64,000 nt of DNA from Daucus carota subsp. sativus (taxonomy: Eukaryota > Streptophyta > Magnoliopsida > Apiales > Apiaceae), in assembly GCF_001625215.2 (NCBI RefSeq), contig NC_030381.2:45320689-45384688 (forward strand). Reading direction: 5' to 3'. Below are positions 51,997 to 62,960 of the stretch, piece by piece. Position 1 is the stretch's first letter. Each line of letters begins with the position of its first letter. The translations under genes and the position numbers were made by a program. The notes beneath the pieces were generated by a model. That model saw nothing but the letters and a program-made list of their open reading frames with translations, was not told where the DNA came from and made no database searches.

Positions 51997-53687
51997 AACT
52001 TTAAAGTGTTAGAGGAGCCCTTTTATGGATCTTATACTTATATTTCAACAAAAACGCTATCCTTCAATGATATGAGCCCATGACCACGTATCTTTTGTTG
52101 TCGTCAACCAAGTTGTTGCAATAATTTTAATGATACGAGCTTATATTTGATATATCGAGAACTATCGACTGAGAATCTTTATTTTAACATTAATTACGTC
52201 CTATGCTGCTTTCTGATAAACCTTTTTTTTTTTGGTCAGGACTGATAAGCCTTTTTCAATGTATCTTTTTTTCCTAAATTTTTTTCCTCTGTAGTTTGTA
52301 ATGTCTTTTGACGTGTGTGATCTTGTTGAAATGGTTCGAACAGGAATGTCTTTTCTGAGATGTCGTGGTTCAGTAGATGCCGTCCGATTCACACTTGATA
52401 CTTCCACGGTCATGGTAAACATATGCACACTTCGTGATTAACTTTGAGATAAATTCTTTTAGTCATGATGTCAAATAGAGAAAAAAAAAAATTGCTTGAG
52501 AAAACCATGATACACTGCAGCCCATCATCATATGTCATGATCATGTACATGTGTCAATATTATTGTTGGGCCTGGTCCGGATCAGATGCCCCGCTAGGAT
52601 TCTCCAGTGTTGTAAATGTAAAATTTTAAAAAGTCATTTTCAGATAAATCATAAAGGGTCTATTCAAAAATCAAAAGTGAGGTGTAGTTTTAGAAAATTT
52701 ATTTGGTAAAAAAGGTGTGGCTATAATTATTCCTTGTCTTAGCATGTGGTTTATGTTCACTTCACTCATTTTGATACTTTTATAAAAGAATATTTTTGAA
52801 AAAAATATTATGAAATTATATTTTATATCAGTCTCAAAATGCGTGTCAAAAAATAACGTAAAGAATTATGAAAAATATAACTTTTTTTCTTTTTTGATAT
52901 TTGCTTATTTTGAGTTATATTATTTAAAAAAAATATTTTTATGAGATTGGACAGTAAAATACGTAGCAACATCATTCAAAATTTGGAAATAACTTTTTCC
53001 AAAAGACAGAAACCTACTCTCTCCGAAAAACAACTTTTCAATAAAAACTGCTATTTCAAAAAACTCCTCTTAAATTTATCAACTGCAGGGTTGTTGCTCG
53101 ATGTCATGATACAAAGCAAAGCTTAAGTACATTATTTTTATATGAAACTAAGGCTTGTTTGGCTAAAAATTTTAATGGCTTATCAAGGATTTATTTAATT
53201 TAATAAATCCTATTTATATAATTTTTTGGATATAAATATTAAGAACATGTTTGATATTCATTACGTAAAAAAAGATCTATTTCAGAAAAATAAAATTTCA
53301 AGTAAATTTTTTTCAAAATTACGCCAAGAATAAATTCAGCCGACCCGTAAGTTTTAACTTTTTTTTTCTTTTTGGTTGAAAAACTACAGTACGATCTAAA
53401 TTATCACCCAGGGTGAGCTCTAGAAGCCCACACTGTTCATCACGTCAGTTCATCAACTTGATTTCCTTTTAGAATTTGTGTACTACTCAAACTCAAGAGT
53501 CAAGAGTAGACACACCACATGTCTGCATTGGCATTGACGTTTGAGATATGACCCACGATAAATTCGTCTACTTGATGAAATTTAAACGTGATAATAATTT
53601 GCCCTTCATTTGATCAAGTATTCAAGTTTCATTTAAAATCAGTTTAATTGATTGTGTCGTTCAGTGTTTCGAAATAATAATTCAAAC
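51997..53687. other. Intergenic sequence right of the copia fragment
   Basis: No gene can be supported. Long AT-rich stretches at 52610-53340. An open frame on the minus strand (52201-52428) is rich in Lys/Arg/Thr and matches nothing I recognise. No 3' LTR for the copia fragment was seen. Confidence 0.4.
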
Positions 53688-54406
53688 CTTTTTTTTAACA
53701 AAGATAATAATTCAATAATAAAAAGTCATACGGCATCTACATACATGATCGAAATTAAACAAACGTGTAATAATATCGTTCTTGAATCCTTCCATCTTGG
53801 ATAGGCAACCAAACGAGCCATAGGAGTGTCTTTGGGCAAAATACCATCAAGTCTACGCCAAGCACCCCACATGAATGTCTTTGGGAACACTACCATCTGG
53901 TCTCTTAAAAATCTTCCCAGCGGGAGGGGGGAAGTTTCCCCTCCCGCTTGGCCGCTCCGGGACGGTCTCCGTTGGTGCTATGGCCATTTACACCAACGTT
54001 GTTTTCGGGAGGGGGGAGCCGGGGTCCCCTCCATACGAATGGATCACTGTTGTTTTGAGCAATCAACCATAGATGTATCATCATAATAACCTTCATCATC
54101 GAATCAACACCATGAAAATCAACACCATCAAAATCCTGCAAATCTAGGATCCCGGACATGACAAACTGTAAAGAAAATCAAACTCTCACACAAGGAGAGA
54201 CCAAACAAAATCCAAATAAATTGGGAATTTATTGAACAAAAGCAAAAGATGAACAAAAACGGTTAAAAAGAAAAAAAGATTGGGGCTTTCCACCGATAAA
54301 AGCCGATGAAAGTCCCTCAGATTATAAAGACGACTACTTCAAGAATAGAGAGAAAAGAGAGAATATGATTTTTCTTGTTATGTAAATTCTAGGGTTATCT
54401 GATAGT
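53688..54406 (-). mobile_element. Short poly(A)-tailed retroposon, copy 2
   Basis: Flanked by a 13-bp target duplication TAATAATTCAAAC (53675-53687 and 54407-54419). On the minus strand it shares with copy 1 (37219-37749) the GGGGCTTTCCACCG region, the ORF stretch DFHGVDSMMKVIMMIHLWLI, and the end GATGCCGTATGACTTTTTA with an A-rich tail. It carries about 190 bp of extra GC-rich sequence (53830-54050) absent from copy 1, including an ORF segment with PSRWEDF. The two copies therefore descend from a spreading family with internal length variation. Confidence 0.8.
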
Positions 54407-54632
54407 TAATAATTCAAACTTTTGTTCTGCACAACACTACGACTATACACATAACAATATTTGACATTTTTTCGTAACTAATGTCAAATTGGCTTGGTAA
54501 TAAAAGTTGAAAACGTTTAATAATAAAGAATAAACAGAATAGTTGTCGATTTTGACCATTTTTCAGGCAGCAAGAGTGACTTAGTTGGGCCTTCATGCAT
54601 TCGAATACAATTAAATCTTGATTAAGTAATAT

Positions 54633-55507
54633 GGAAATCTACAAAACTACCTACCTTTTCTTTAATTATTTACAAAAATACTACCTTCCAGAATTCTTTT
54701 TAAAAATACCTTTTCATAAAATCTTTTTTTCAAAAATACTGTTTGCAACTTTTGCAACCTCATCTGCAACTCCAGGCGGCGCCAGCCGTGTTGCAACCTC
54801 TTTTGCAACTTCATATGCAACCAAATTCCTGATTTCAAGTTCCAGTTTTCAAATGTCGTTTTCGACCTCATTTTCGGAATCGATATATATATATATATAT
54901 ATATATATCGATTCCGAAAATGAGGTCGAAAACGACATTTGAAAACTGGAACTTGAAATCAGGATTTGTAATTGCATATATGGTTGCATATGGTTGTATT
55001 CAGTTGCATATGGTTGCATTCAGTTGATTCTATTGTAATCTAATGGCCCCGCCAGGGGCACACCATACATCTGTTGTTACTTACAGTTTTCAGTTGCATT
55101 TAGTTGCAACTGAGGTTGCAAATGAAGTTGCAACTGCAGTTGCAAAAGTTGCAACTGCAGTTGCAACTTCATTTGCAACCTCATTTGCAACTTTTGCAAC
55201 TTACAGTTTTCAGTTGAACTAGTTGCAATTGCAGTTGCAACTGTTGCAACTTTCCATTTTTATTTGCAACTTTTGCAACCTCATTTGCAACTTTTGCAAC
55301 CTCATTTCCATTTTTATTTGCAACTTTTGCAACCTCATTTGCAACTTTTACGGCTGCGCCGCCCAAGGTTGCAAATGAGGTTGCAAAGGTTGCAAATCGT
55401 ATTTTTGAAAAAAAAATTTTATGAAAAGGTATTTTTAAAAACAATGAAAAAGATGGTAGTATTTTTAAAAAAATAATTTTACAGATGGGTATTTTTAAAA
55501 AGATCCC
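54633..55507. mobile_element. Mutator-like non-autonomous element with internal hairpin, copy 2
   Basis: 875 bp, flanked by a perfect 10-bp duplication TAAGTAATAT (54623-54632 and 55508-55517). The arms (about 130 bp) pair through AAATACTACC, TTTTTAAAAATACCTTTTCATAAAAT and TTTGCAACCTCAT. The interior is packed with TTGCAACTTTTGCAACCTCA units (55080-55390) in both orientations, a near-perfect hairpin at 54828-54963, and CTAATGGCCCCGCCAGGGGC, the reverse complement of a module in copy 1. No transposase. Confidence 0.88.
54828..54963. repeat. Near-perfect 136-bp hairpin with (AT)n loop
   Basis: Arms of about 60 bp, CCTGATTTCAAGTTCCAGTT through TTTCGGAATCGAT, are almost perfectly inverted around about 12 AT dinucleotides. 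The same arm sequence occurs at 38279-38335 and 38972-39109. Confidence 0.95.
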
Positions 55508-55517
55508 TAAGTAATAT

Positions 55518-56436
55518 CCAATAAAGTAATAACCTCGCTTAAATAATAAATTTTGTCGGTCCCAACTTGAGCCAATATCATAAAATAATATTTTCACTAG
55601 CTAAAAGCATAAGATAATAAAAGTTTAGAAATTCATTAAAGGCCCAAGTAATATGTAAAATAATAATTCATGAATTATATATATAAATACACACACATAT
55701 ATGAATTCAAAATTCAGTCCTTTTTAAAATTTGATCTACAGTAACTTGTTTTTTCTTTCCAAGGCAAAAATTAACTTCATTCTTCACTTTATGTAAAAGA
55801 TAAATAAATCCATATGTTTTGCTCATGTTGTAACATGTATACTCTATCTAGTGCATGCATGAATTTAGTTTTCTCATATGATTAATTATTATAAAAGTAA
55901 TTTTAAATCAGATACATTGTATTTGACTAATTCTTGTTTTTAAAAATAATAAGTTATAATTTATAAACATGTAGAAATTCGGTAAAATAATAAAATATTA
56001 CTTTATCGATAAAGTAATAAAATATTATTATATCAATAAAATAATAAATTCGGTAAAATAATATTTTTCCCCTGTCCGAGGGGTATTATTTTAAAAAGGT
56101 TTAACTGTACTTTCTTTTATATTTTTTTATAAGAAGGGAATTTGTCAAATTAAATAATTAATGAACATATTGAACGTTTAATATGCTGAAATTAGGTCTG
56201 AAACAACTGATGATATGATTAAAAGAATATATCAGTGCTAAAGTTGAGACAGGATATCAACTAAATGATAAATTAGTGAAAGGTGAAAAAGTTTATTCTC
56301 AAAACAAATAATGGAACGTGACAATTGTCATTTCGTTTTTATTCCACCGTATTCTCACGTGCTCTTTTCTCCCAGAAATATTTCATTTTCTAAACAGTCG
56401 TACCAATTAAATAGCTGCAGCTAAAATCTAAGGAGA
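55518..56436. other. AT-rich intergenic sequence
   Basis: No gene or clear transposon end. At 55970-56060 the motif GGTAAAATAATAAA recurs two or three times. The rest is unremarkable. Confidence 0.4.
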
Positions 56437-56439
56437 TTA

Positions 56440-56829
56440 GAGCATCTCCAACAGTGTTGGCTATAATCGTTGGCTAAATTGGACAAGACATTATGTAAAA
56501 TTTGCTCAACCTGTAAAACATTTTGCTTCAATGGTATTGGCTATACTGGTTGGCTATAATTTAAAAAAAGTATATTATTAATATTTTAGATTGTTAAAAT
56601 AGAATATATCAGTTTAATACAGTAATAAATGATGTGGAATCTTCCTACAGATTTTTTACAGACCTGTAGAGGTTCGACAAATATAGCCATCCATAAGAGG
56701 TTGGCTAAAATTATAGACAACATATTAGTGTGGTTGGCATGCTATTTTTTCAGGACGTTGGCTATATTTTTTAATTTTGGAATGCCAACTCATTTTTTAG
56801 CCAAGAGCTTTGTACGATTGGAGATGCTC
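56440..56829. mobile_element. Harbinger/Tourist-type MITE, copy 2 (390 bp)
   Basis: Ends GAGCATCTCCAA / TTGGAGATGCTC sit within TTA duplications (56437-56439 and 56830-56832). Same family as 31192-31588, in opposite orientation. It ends only about 40 bp before the LTR that starts at 56872. Confidence 0.92.
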
Positions 56830-57275
56830 TTAAGGGGTTGGTTCGGGATTCTCTGTAATATGAGGTGGATTTGTTAGGTCCAAAGTATCGTAGAAGGGGG
56901 GGTTGAATACGATACTCACTACAATTTAAAATTCTTTCGAATCTTGCGGATAAATAAATTGCAGTCCTGTAATGGGTTTCGTGTTCCGGATATTTATAGG
57001 GTTGGTTTCTGAGGATATGAAAATATTAAACCAACACACAATATTTTCCAAGGTATATCTGTATATTGATAAATACCTCGAAGGTGCTATAAATCCAAAC
57101 CCGAAGGTTGGCTACAATGGCTACTACTACTTACACTCACAAACCCTAGCTTCTAAATATATATATAATACAAAACTAAGCTAGAGTTTATTTGTGTGTA
57201 GTAGTGTGCAAGGCACAAAGCCATTCCACCATAAAGGTGGTGGAGAGTGTTACAAATTATGAACCCACATCTCAT

Positions 57276-57286
57276 GTATTTATAGG
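57276..57286 (-). promoter_or_regulatory. TATA box of the LTR promoter
   Basis: Minus-strand CCTATAAATAC, a near-consensus plant TATA box, located about 400 bp before the LTR end, which fits a U3/R boundary. This also supports the minus orientation of the element. Confidence 0.65.
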
Positions 57287-57391
57287 CTTCTCACTTAACT
57301 AACCCTAGTTAACGAGTTCGTCCTGGACGACTTGAGTTCGTCCTGGACGGATTCGATTTATAAAAATAAATCTAACTCCAGAATGTACAAA

Positions 57392-57780
57392 GAGGTGGCG
57401 CCACTTTCATATACATATATATATATATGAAAGTTGCGCCCCAAATGTATACATATGCTACTGTGGTCAAACTTGGCGCCATGGTCAAAGTTGGCGCCAG
57501 TACAGTGTGTCCCTGTGAGGTGTTCTTGGAAGAATTCCAAGTTGTAATGGTTGGCCCAAGGGAGATGAGTAGAGGCGCAACATTTGACCGGGTCAAATGT
57601 TGCGCTTCTTCATTGTTGTTCTTCCACAGTGGATGAGTAAGGGACTTAGAAAAATCCAAGCAACTTGCGCCATGACCTAGGAGGGTCAAACATGGCGCCA
57701 GTCAAACCTTGCGCCACATACAGTTGGTCCTCTCAGAGTGTAACCACTTAGAAACAAATCCATCATGTTGAACTTGCGCT
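57392..57780. repeat. Cluster of GGCGCC / TTGCGCC motifs in the LTR U3
   Basis: About ten GCGCC-type motifs in 390 bp, for example GGTGGCGCCACTT (57392), TTGGCGCCA (57470 and 57489), ATGGCGCCA (57691) and TTGCGCCAC (57707). A 28-bp inverted pair, GCGCAACATTTGACC and GGTCAAATGTTGCGC, is at 57573-57602. The motifs resemble E2F sites (TTSSCGCC). Regulatory function is inference. Confidence 0.6.
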
Positions 57781-57970
57781 ATACAGTGATCAATTCCCCT
57801 GTTGTCTCTCCTTCAGGGACGTTGCATGGCTTCAGTGTACGCAGGAGCTTAAAGAGAGTGAAAGCTCCATGGACACATGCAAACCCTAGGGTGCCCTTGA
57901 CACCTGACATCATCACATGCATGCATAATATATATAATATAATATATTATGTTGTTATTATATTAATAAA

Positions 57971-58390
57971 TAAAAGTATATATAAATATATACACACATA
58001 TATATATTATTTATATGAACATATAATAATATATGTACATATATTTAAATATATTCTCATATATTTAAATATATATAATATATAATTATATGTAAATACA
58101 AATGTAAATATATATATAAATATATATAGAGATATATATAGTTATTTATAAATATAAATATAAACATAAATATATATAAAGAAAAGTATATATAAATATA
58201 TACATATATATAATATTTATATAAACATATAGTAACATATATATACACATATATTTAAATATATTCTCATATATTTAAATATATATAATATACATATAAC
58301 TATGTGTAAATATAAATATAAATATATATATAAAGATATATATAACTATCTCTAAATATACATATATTTATGCACATAATATAATATATA
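57971..58390. repeat. AT-rich tandem duplication, two ~210-bp units, in the LTR
   Basis: Units start at about 57971 and 58181 with AAAAGTATATATAAATATA and run in parallel through ATATTTAAATATATTCTCAT and TTTAAATATATATAATATA. The surrounding stretch 57920-58600 is nearly pure TATA/ATAA microsatellite. Confidence 0.85.
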
Positions 58391-59160
58391 TATACACTTA
58401 ATTATATAATTGCTTATGTAAAATATAAATACATATATTATATACATATATATTTATTTAAATATACATACATATAAATATACATATACATATGTTTAAA
58501 AACATATATACATATATATTATATATATTATATTTAATTAAATATACATATATACATATATATAAATATATTTGTACATATACAAATATATAAGTGCACA
58601 CATATAAAAGATAGGTCACTTTGGCATAGCTTGCAGAGGCTAGGCATTTGGCTTGGCTTGGCTTGACATGATATGACTGGATCAATTCTTCGATCGATAA
58701 ATACTTGCAAAGCTCCGTACGTGCTGACGCTTAGTGCACTGGTCTGGTTCACAAGCGACTAACACTGAAGTTAAACATTGTACCGTCTTTGTCAGCAAAC
58801 ATTGATCAGTCGGTTCCGGGTTAGTTTATGCTTCAGTTTGTTGATTATAAATAACCAACCAAGATATATAAAAATATCTTGCTTCAGGGGTTGCACTGAA
58901 ATCTTTCGAGTACTTGGACAACATCTTCATTGCTTCCACAATCTTGAATACTTCAATCTTTATTCTTCACTGAGGCATGAACATATTAATGAACTTCTTC
59001 CAGTGAACTTATTCCTTCAAGACTGTAGATGACTTCTTCAACCTTTGTCTTCGTATCTTCCGATTCCGGTGCAGGCGTAGTGTTATTTACTTGTCCTGTT
59101 CTATTGTTGAGTTATCATCCCTATGTAACAGATAGGGTTGTCTTTACATTTAGACTTACA

Positions 59161-59175
59161 ATCTCCCCCTATTTG
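59161..59175 (-). other. Polypurine tract next to the 3' LTR
   Basis: On the minus strand CAAATAGGGGGAGAT lies directly before the LTR start. This is the expected primer for plus-strand DNA synthesis and fixes the element's orientation. Confidence 0.75.
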
Positions 59176-60120
59176 TTTGTTAATCATAACAAGCAAATCC
59201 TCTGGAGGATAACTCAACTAACACTAGAAAAAGTAAAGTCCTGGACTAGTAAATAATGCTACAAAGTTTCTGGATCATATAGTACATTTCCAGATTTCAT
59301 GAATAGAAATAACAAATGTGCATATCACCTTTATTTCTCTGGTTCTTGCTTACCTGCCAGATAATCCTCATAGTCTGTCTTGAAGAGAATTCAAAACATT
59401 CCATTATGCAAAGAACAATCAGCAGCTTCATTGAATTCTTCAGTGGTAATAAATAAGTTCATGTCTACCACTTACTGAAGAATAGATGTATCACCTTATA
59501 CTTCTCCTCCCTTTACCTTGATCAGGTTCCCCTTGGTGATAAGTAGTTATCTCCCCTTAGATGAAAGATCAATCCTCCTCCTTAGTTGAGAGAAGAATCT
59601 CCCCCTCAGTAGTACACAACTAAAGAGTAGTTTAATCCCCCTTAGTTGTAAACAATAGAAGAAAGCTAACTTACTTTTTCTTCCCCCTTTCATATATTCT
59701 CCCCCTAAATATATTCTCCCCCTTAGTTGTGGAATCCTCCGAGGATATGTGGTATCAAATAGGTCAAGGAACGTGTACAATACTTCCTGTACCAAAAGAT
59801 AATCTCCCCATAGAGAACTAAACAACGCTAAAGCTGGGGTCGAAGAAAGAGTTCAGAAGAAGGGTTTACTTTGATTGGGTTGGTCCCTATGCTGAAAGAA
59901 TAGGTTCCAAACGGAAAAGTAATGAGTAAAACTGACATTCCAGTAACAACATCCACTTTGTCTTTAGGTATAAATTTGGTAATTAGTGGGTGTCTCACTA
60001 AAATGTTCTGCAGGTGTATCACTCAACACTCAAATTTCTCTCGGTTTTTGGGTAAGGGTGTCACTCACGAGTTCTGTAAGTGTATCCCTCCACACAAATA
60101 CTGAGCTTCCAAAATGCTGA

Positions 60121-60960
60121 GTACCTGCAAGAAAATCACCTTAGCCACCCTTAAAGGGGGTCACCGGTGGTGCAATGGGAGTTCGTAATTCCCAGTCCCT
60201 GCAGACTCATCAGATAAATCCGAATCATTGTCCACAAGTTGCCAACCACTAAGTGGCTTATCCAATTAAGGATCCAGAGTTGTTTGCTCTGGGAGGTTAG
60301 ACAAAGGCTTAATTATGGCAAAGGCCTAAGTCCTCCTCAATGTCTGTGAAGACACTTGATTCAAGAGAATCATCAACCATAAGTTCACAACGTGAAATGG
60401 AATGAACCGTAGTTGCTTCCGTCAATTCTTTCAACAACTTGTGAGCTTACGATACCAATTATTATTATATGTACCTCACAAGTGTTTCACTCTTCTCAAA
60501 ATCCTATGTGTTTGCACTCACTTATGCTCACATATTTCTCATTCTAATATCTCACTGGTTCTTCTCAGAATCTCACCAAGTGTTTAACTCTCAGTGTTTG
60601 GCTCACAGTGTTTCTCTCAGCACTCAAAGTATGGTCTTCTGTACCTGCATGAGAAAATCACCATAGCCCCTTCAAGAGAGGTCACCGGCGGTGCAATGGG
60701 GTTTCGTAAATCCCCGATCCTCAACCGACTCATCAATAAATTGACTCATAGTCAGAGAGTTGCCGATCTCCTATAAATAGGAAATCCATTCCGATTGGAT
60801 CCAGATCTGTTCTTATCTGGGGAGGGAGACGAGAATCCTGAAGATTTGGCAATTGAGATCCTCGTTTCCTCCTTACACCTGTAAAGGCATCAACCATCTT
60901 ATCTACCGTAAAATGGTAAATGAAGAAGTTGCTTCTGGAACAAAACCTTTAACCTTACTG
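60121..60960. repeat. Diverged direct repeat pair, period 520 bp
   Basis: Unit 1 (60121 to about 60450) and unit 2 (60641 to about 60960) share GTACCTGCA, GAAAATCACC, AGGTCACCGG followed by GGTGCAATGGG, a TTCGTAA block, GACTCATCA, AGTTGCC, TTGGATCCAGA or AAGGATCCAGA, and GTAGTTGCTTC or GAAGTTGCTTC. Identity is moderate, so the duplication predates the present insertion. Confidence 0.8.
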
Positions 60961-62533
60961 TGCACTCTCTTGTATTGTGTCCATAAGATTTTCTGTTTAG
61001 GCTCTTCATCAGAGTGATTACTGATGATGTGCTTGACTCAATGCAAGATGATCTGGCTGACGAGCGAATTTCAATGGACTCATCCTGTTGAGAGAATGAT
61101 TCCAGAGACTGTTTTATTGCCTTTTCAGCTCTATATTCTTTTGAGAAAATATAGATGAGCAACAGTTACCTCAAGTTCAAAAACACCTTTTCTTCTTGAG
61201 AGGTAGAGCTGTGGGTACACTATCCCTCACATCCTTATTTGCTGTAACGAGTACAGTTTCTCCCTTATTGACCTCTAGTCTAATAAGTTCCTTATTACTC
61301 CAGGGGAAAAGTTGGGATGTGTTCTGAATTTGGTTTTATAGTCTGGGATAAAGATTGTTGGTTTTCAACCTTATGACTATATAGGAAAGCCAAGAGGCTG
61401 ATTAAGTTCCAAAGAACAGAAAGAGATATAAATGCACTTTAGAAAATCTATGATTTTGAATGAAAGCAATTGCATTTAATCTTTTGAGAAAAATGAACCA
61501 GTTGTGAGTGTAAAATGATTTTCATAAAGAACGACAATCACAACGGATGAAAGAATTGAAGTTTTCCATTAAAAACTGGTTTGAGTATAAGAGTCTGAAT
61601 CTATGCATAAAAGGTTTAAATGAAGTTGTCTTTGAAAAAGACACAGACTCCTGTTTCTCACTACAATTTAAAAAGGAAACAAGAAAATTTATGCGCTGCA
61701 GTGTATAAAGCACTCGCCATACTAATTAGTGAAAATGCCTCATACTAGCACATCGTCAAAACAGACGCTGCAAGTGACAAAGATCACCAAGTACACAAAT
61801 ACAAGATAATCAATGTCTCGTCCTATGACGCTACATGTATAGATGCAAAATATTCTAAGAAATATTTATGAAATAGAGTAGTGGATACCAATTGTTGAAA
61901 TCAATTGATAAGAAAATTTCTTTGAAGAAATTCACCACTCCAGAACATAAATATGAGACAAAATAAAGATTTTGTTGTCTCACTTGTACTCAGAATATTA
62001 AACACCTAATATATATTTGCACTAGTGGTTTTTAAGAAATATGCAACAATATTTCACCAGTGCCAATACATCACAATCAATTCACAAATAAAACATCAAT
62101 AAAGCATCAAGAAAAGATACCAATCAAATATTTCAAAGATGAATTAATCATGCTTCTATTATTCTATCAAAGTCAATCATGAAACAAATAAGCATATAAT
62201 TGTCATGGATCACAATCTAACTAAGATAAAATAATAATTACCTACGCAATATCATATAATTATCAGATCAGCATATAACAACTAAAATTATGACAATCAT
62301 ACAAAGATATTCGCAGGCCCGAGGGAAAGTTGAAGAAAAAATTCACAAGTCCTATACATGTAAGCATTGGGTACAAGTAAACTCACACAACTCCTCGCAG
62401 AACATATTAACAATTAATATTAGTGATCTACATATAAGCATGCAAAATATCACTAACACTAAAAGTATCACAACTATATGCAGTTAGACATGAAATAAGA
62501 TATCAATTAATAAATCATCAAATACCCAACACA

Positions 62534-62960
62534 AATAGTTATGCTTCAAATATATACACTAATATAAATGGATTCAGCCTAGAGAGAATCTAAGTAACTC
62601 CACAAATACTAGTATATCATGACTAAATTCTAACTAGATTCTAACCACATACCAATTACTGATACAAGTCACAAGTCTAGATAACAAATAAGTCATGCTT
62701 CAGATTTTATACCTATAAAAATGAATTCAACCTAGAAAATAATCCTAAGTATGTTCACAAATACAGATATATCACGACTAGATTATGACAAAGTTCTCTA
62801 CTAGATACCAATTGTTGAAGAGGTATAGATCAAGAAAAATAACATAATTAAGTCATGCTTCATGTCATCCCTAATTATTTAAATCATGAACAAATAAGTC
62901 ACTTAATTGTCATGCAACACAATTTAAATAATTGAAATAACAAACACTCATGCTAAAACA
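62534..62960. repeat. Degenerate tandem array, ~155-160 bp units
   Basis: The marker ATGCTTCA with a preceding AAATAAGTC-like stretch recurs at 62541, 62695 and 62855, each followed by an AAAATGAATTCA or AAATGGATTCA motif, CTAAGTA, TATATCA(C/T)GACTA and (ATA)CCAATT. A further weaker unit may start near 62150. Part of the retrotransposon internal region. Confidence 0.65.

Larger units (their letters stand above)
56872..59160 (-). mobile_element. 3' LTR (about 2.3 kb) of a large minus-strand LTR retrotransposon derivative
   Basis: On the minus strand the LTR starts TGTAAGTCTAAATG just after a polypurine tract and ends TACTTTGGACCTAACA, with the CCCCCCCTTCTACGATAC block near its end that is common in plant copia LTRs of the Tork/SIRE type. 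A TATA box lies at plus 57276-57286. The U3 part holds a GGCGCC-rich cluster and an AT-rich tandem duplication. The LTR is followed by host-like sequence and not by a primer-binding site, so it is the 3' LTR. The large size is partly due to the 650-bp AT-rich block. Confidence 0.75.

Noticed and set aside
52201..52428. A 75-codon basic ORF on the minus strand
   Set aside because: No family resemblance, no promoter or splice context, overlaps AT-rich intergenic sequence.
54631..54942. A 103-codon ORF beginning MEIYKTTYLF
   Set aside because: It spans the Mutator-like arm and hairpin; repetitive sequence with no family signal.
57300..57350. Short direct repeats GAGTTCGTCCTGGACG as a possible regulatory or CRISPR-like array
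   Set aside because: Only two copies with no regular spacers; a small duplication in the LTR.
57765..58085. A 106-codon ORF
   Set aside because: It runs into the AT microsatellite and is made of LTR sequence.
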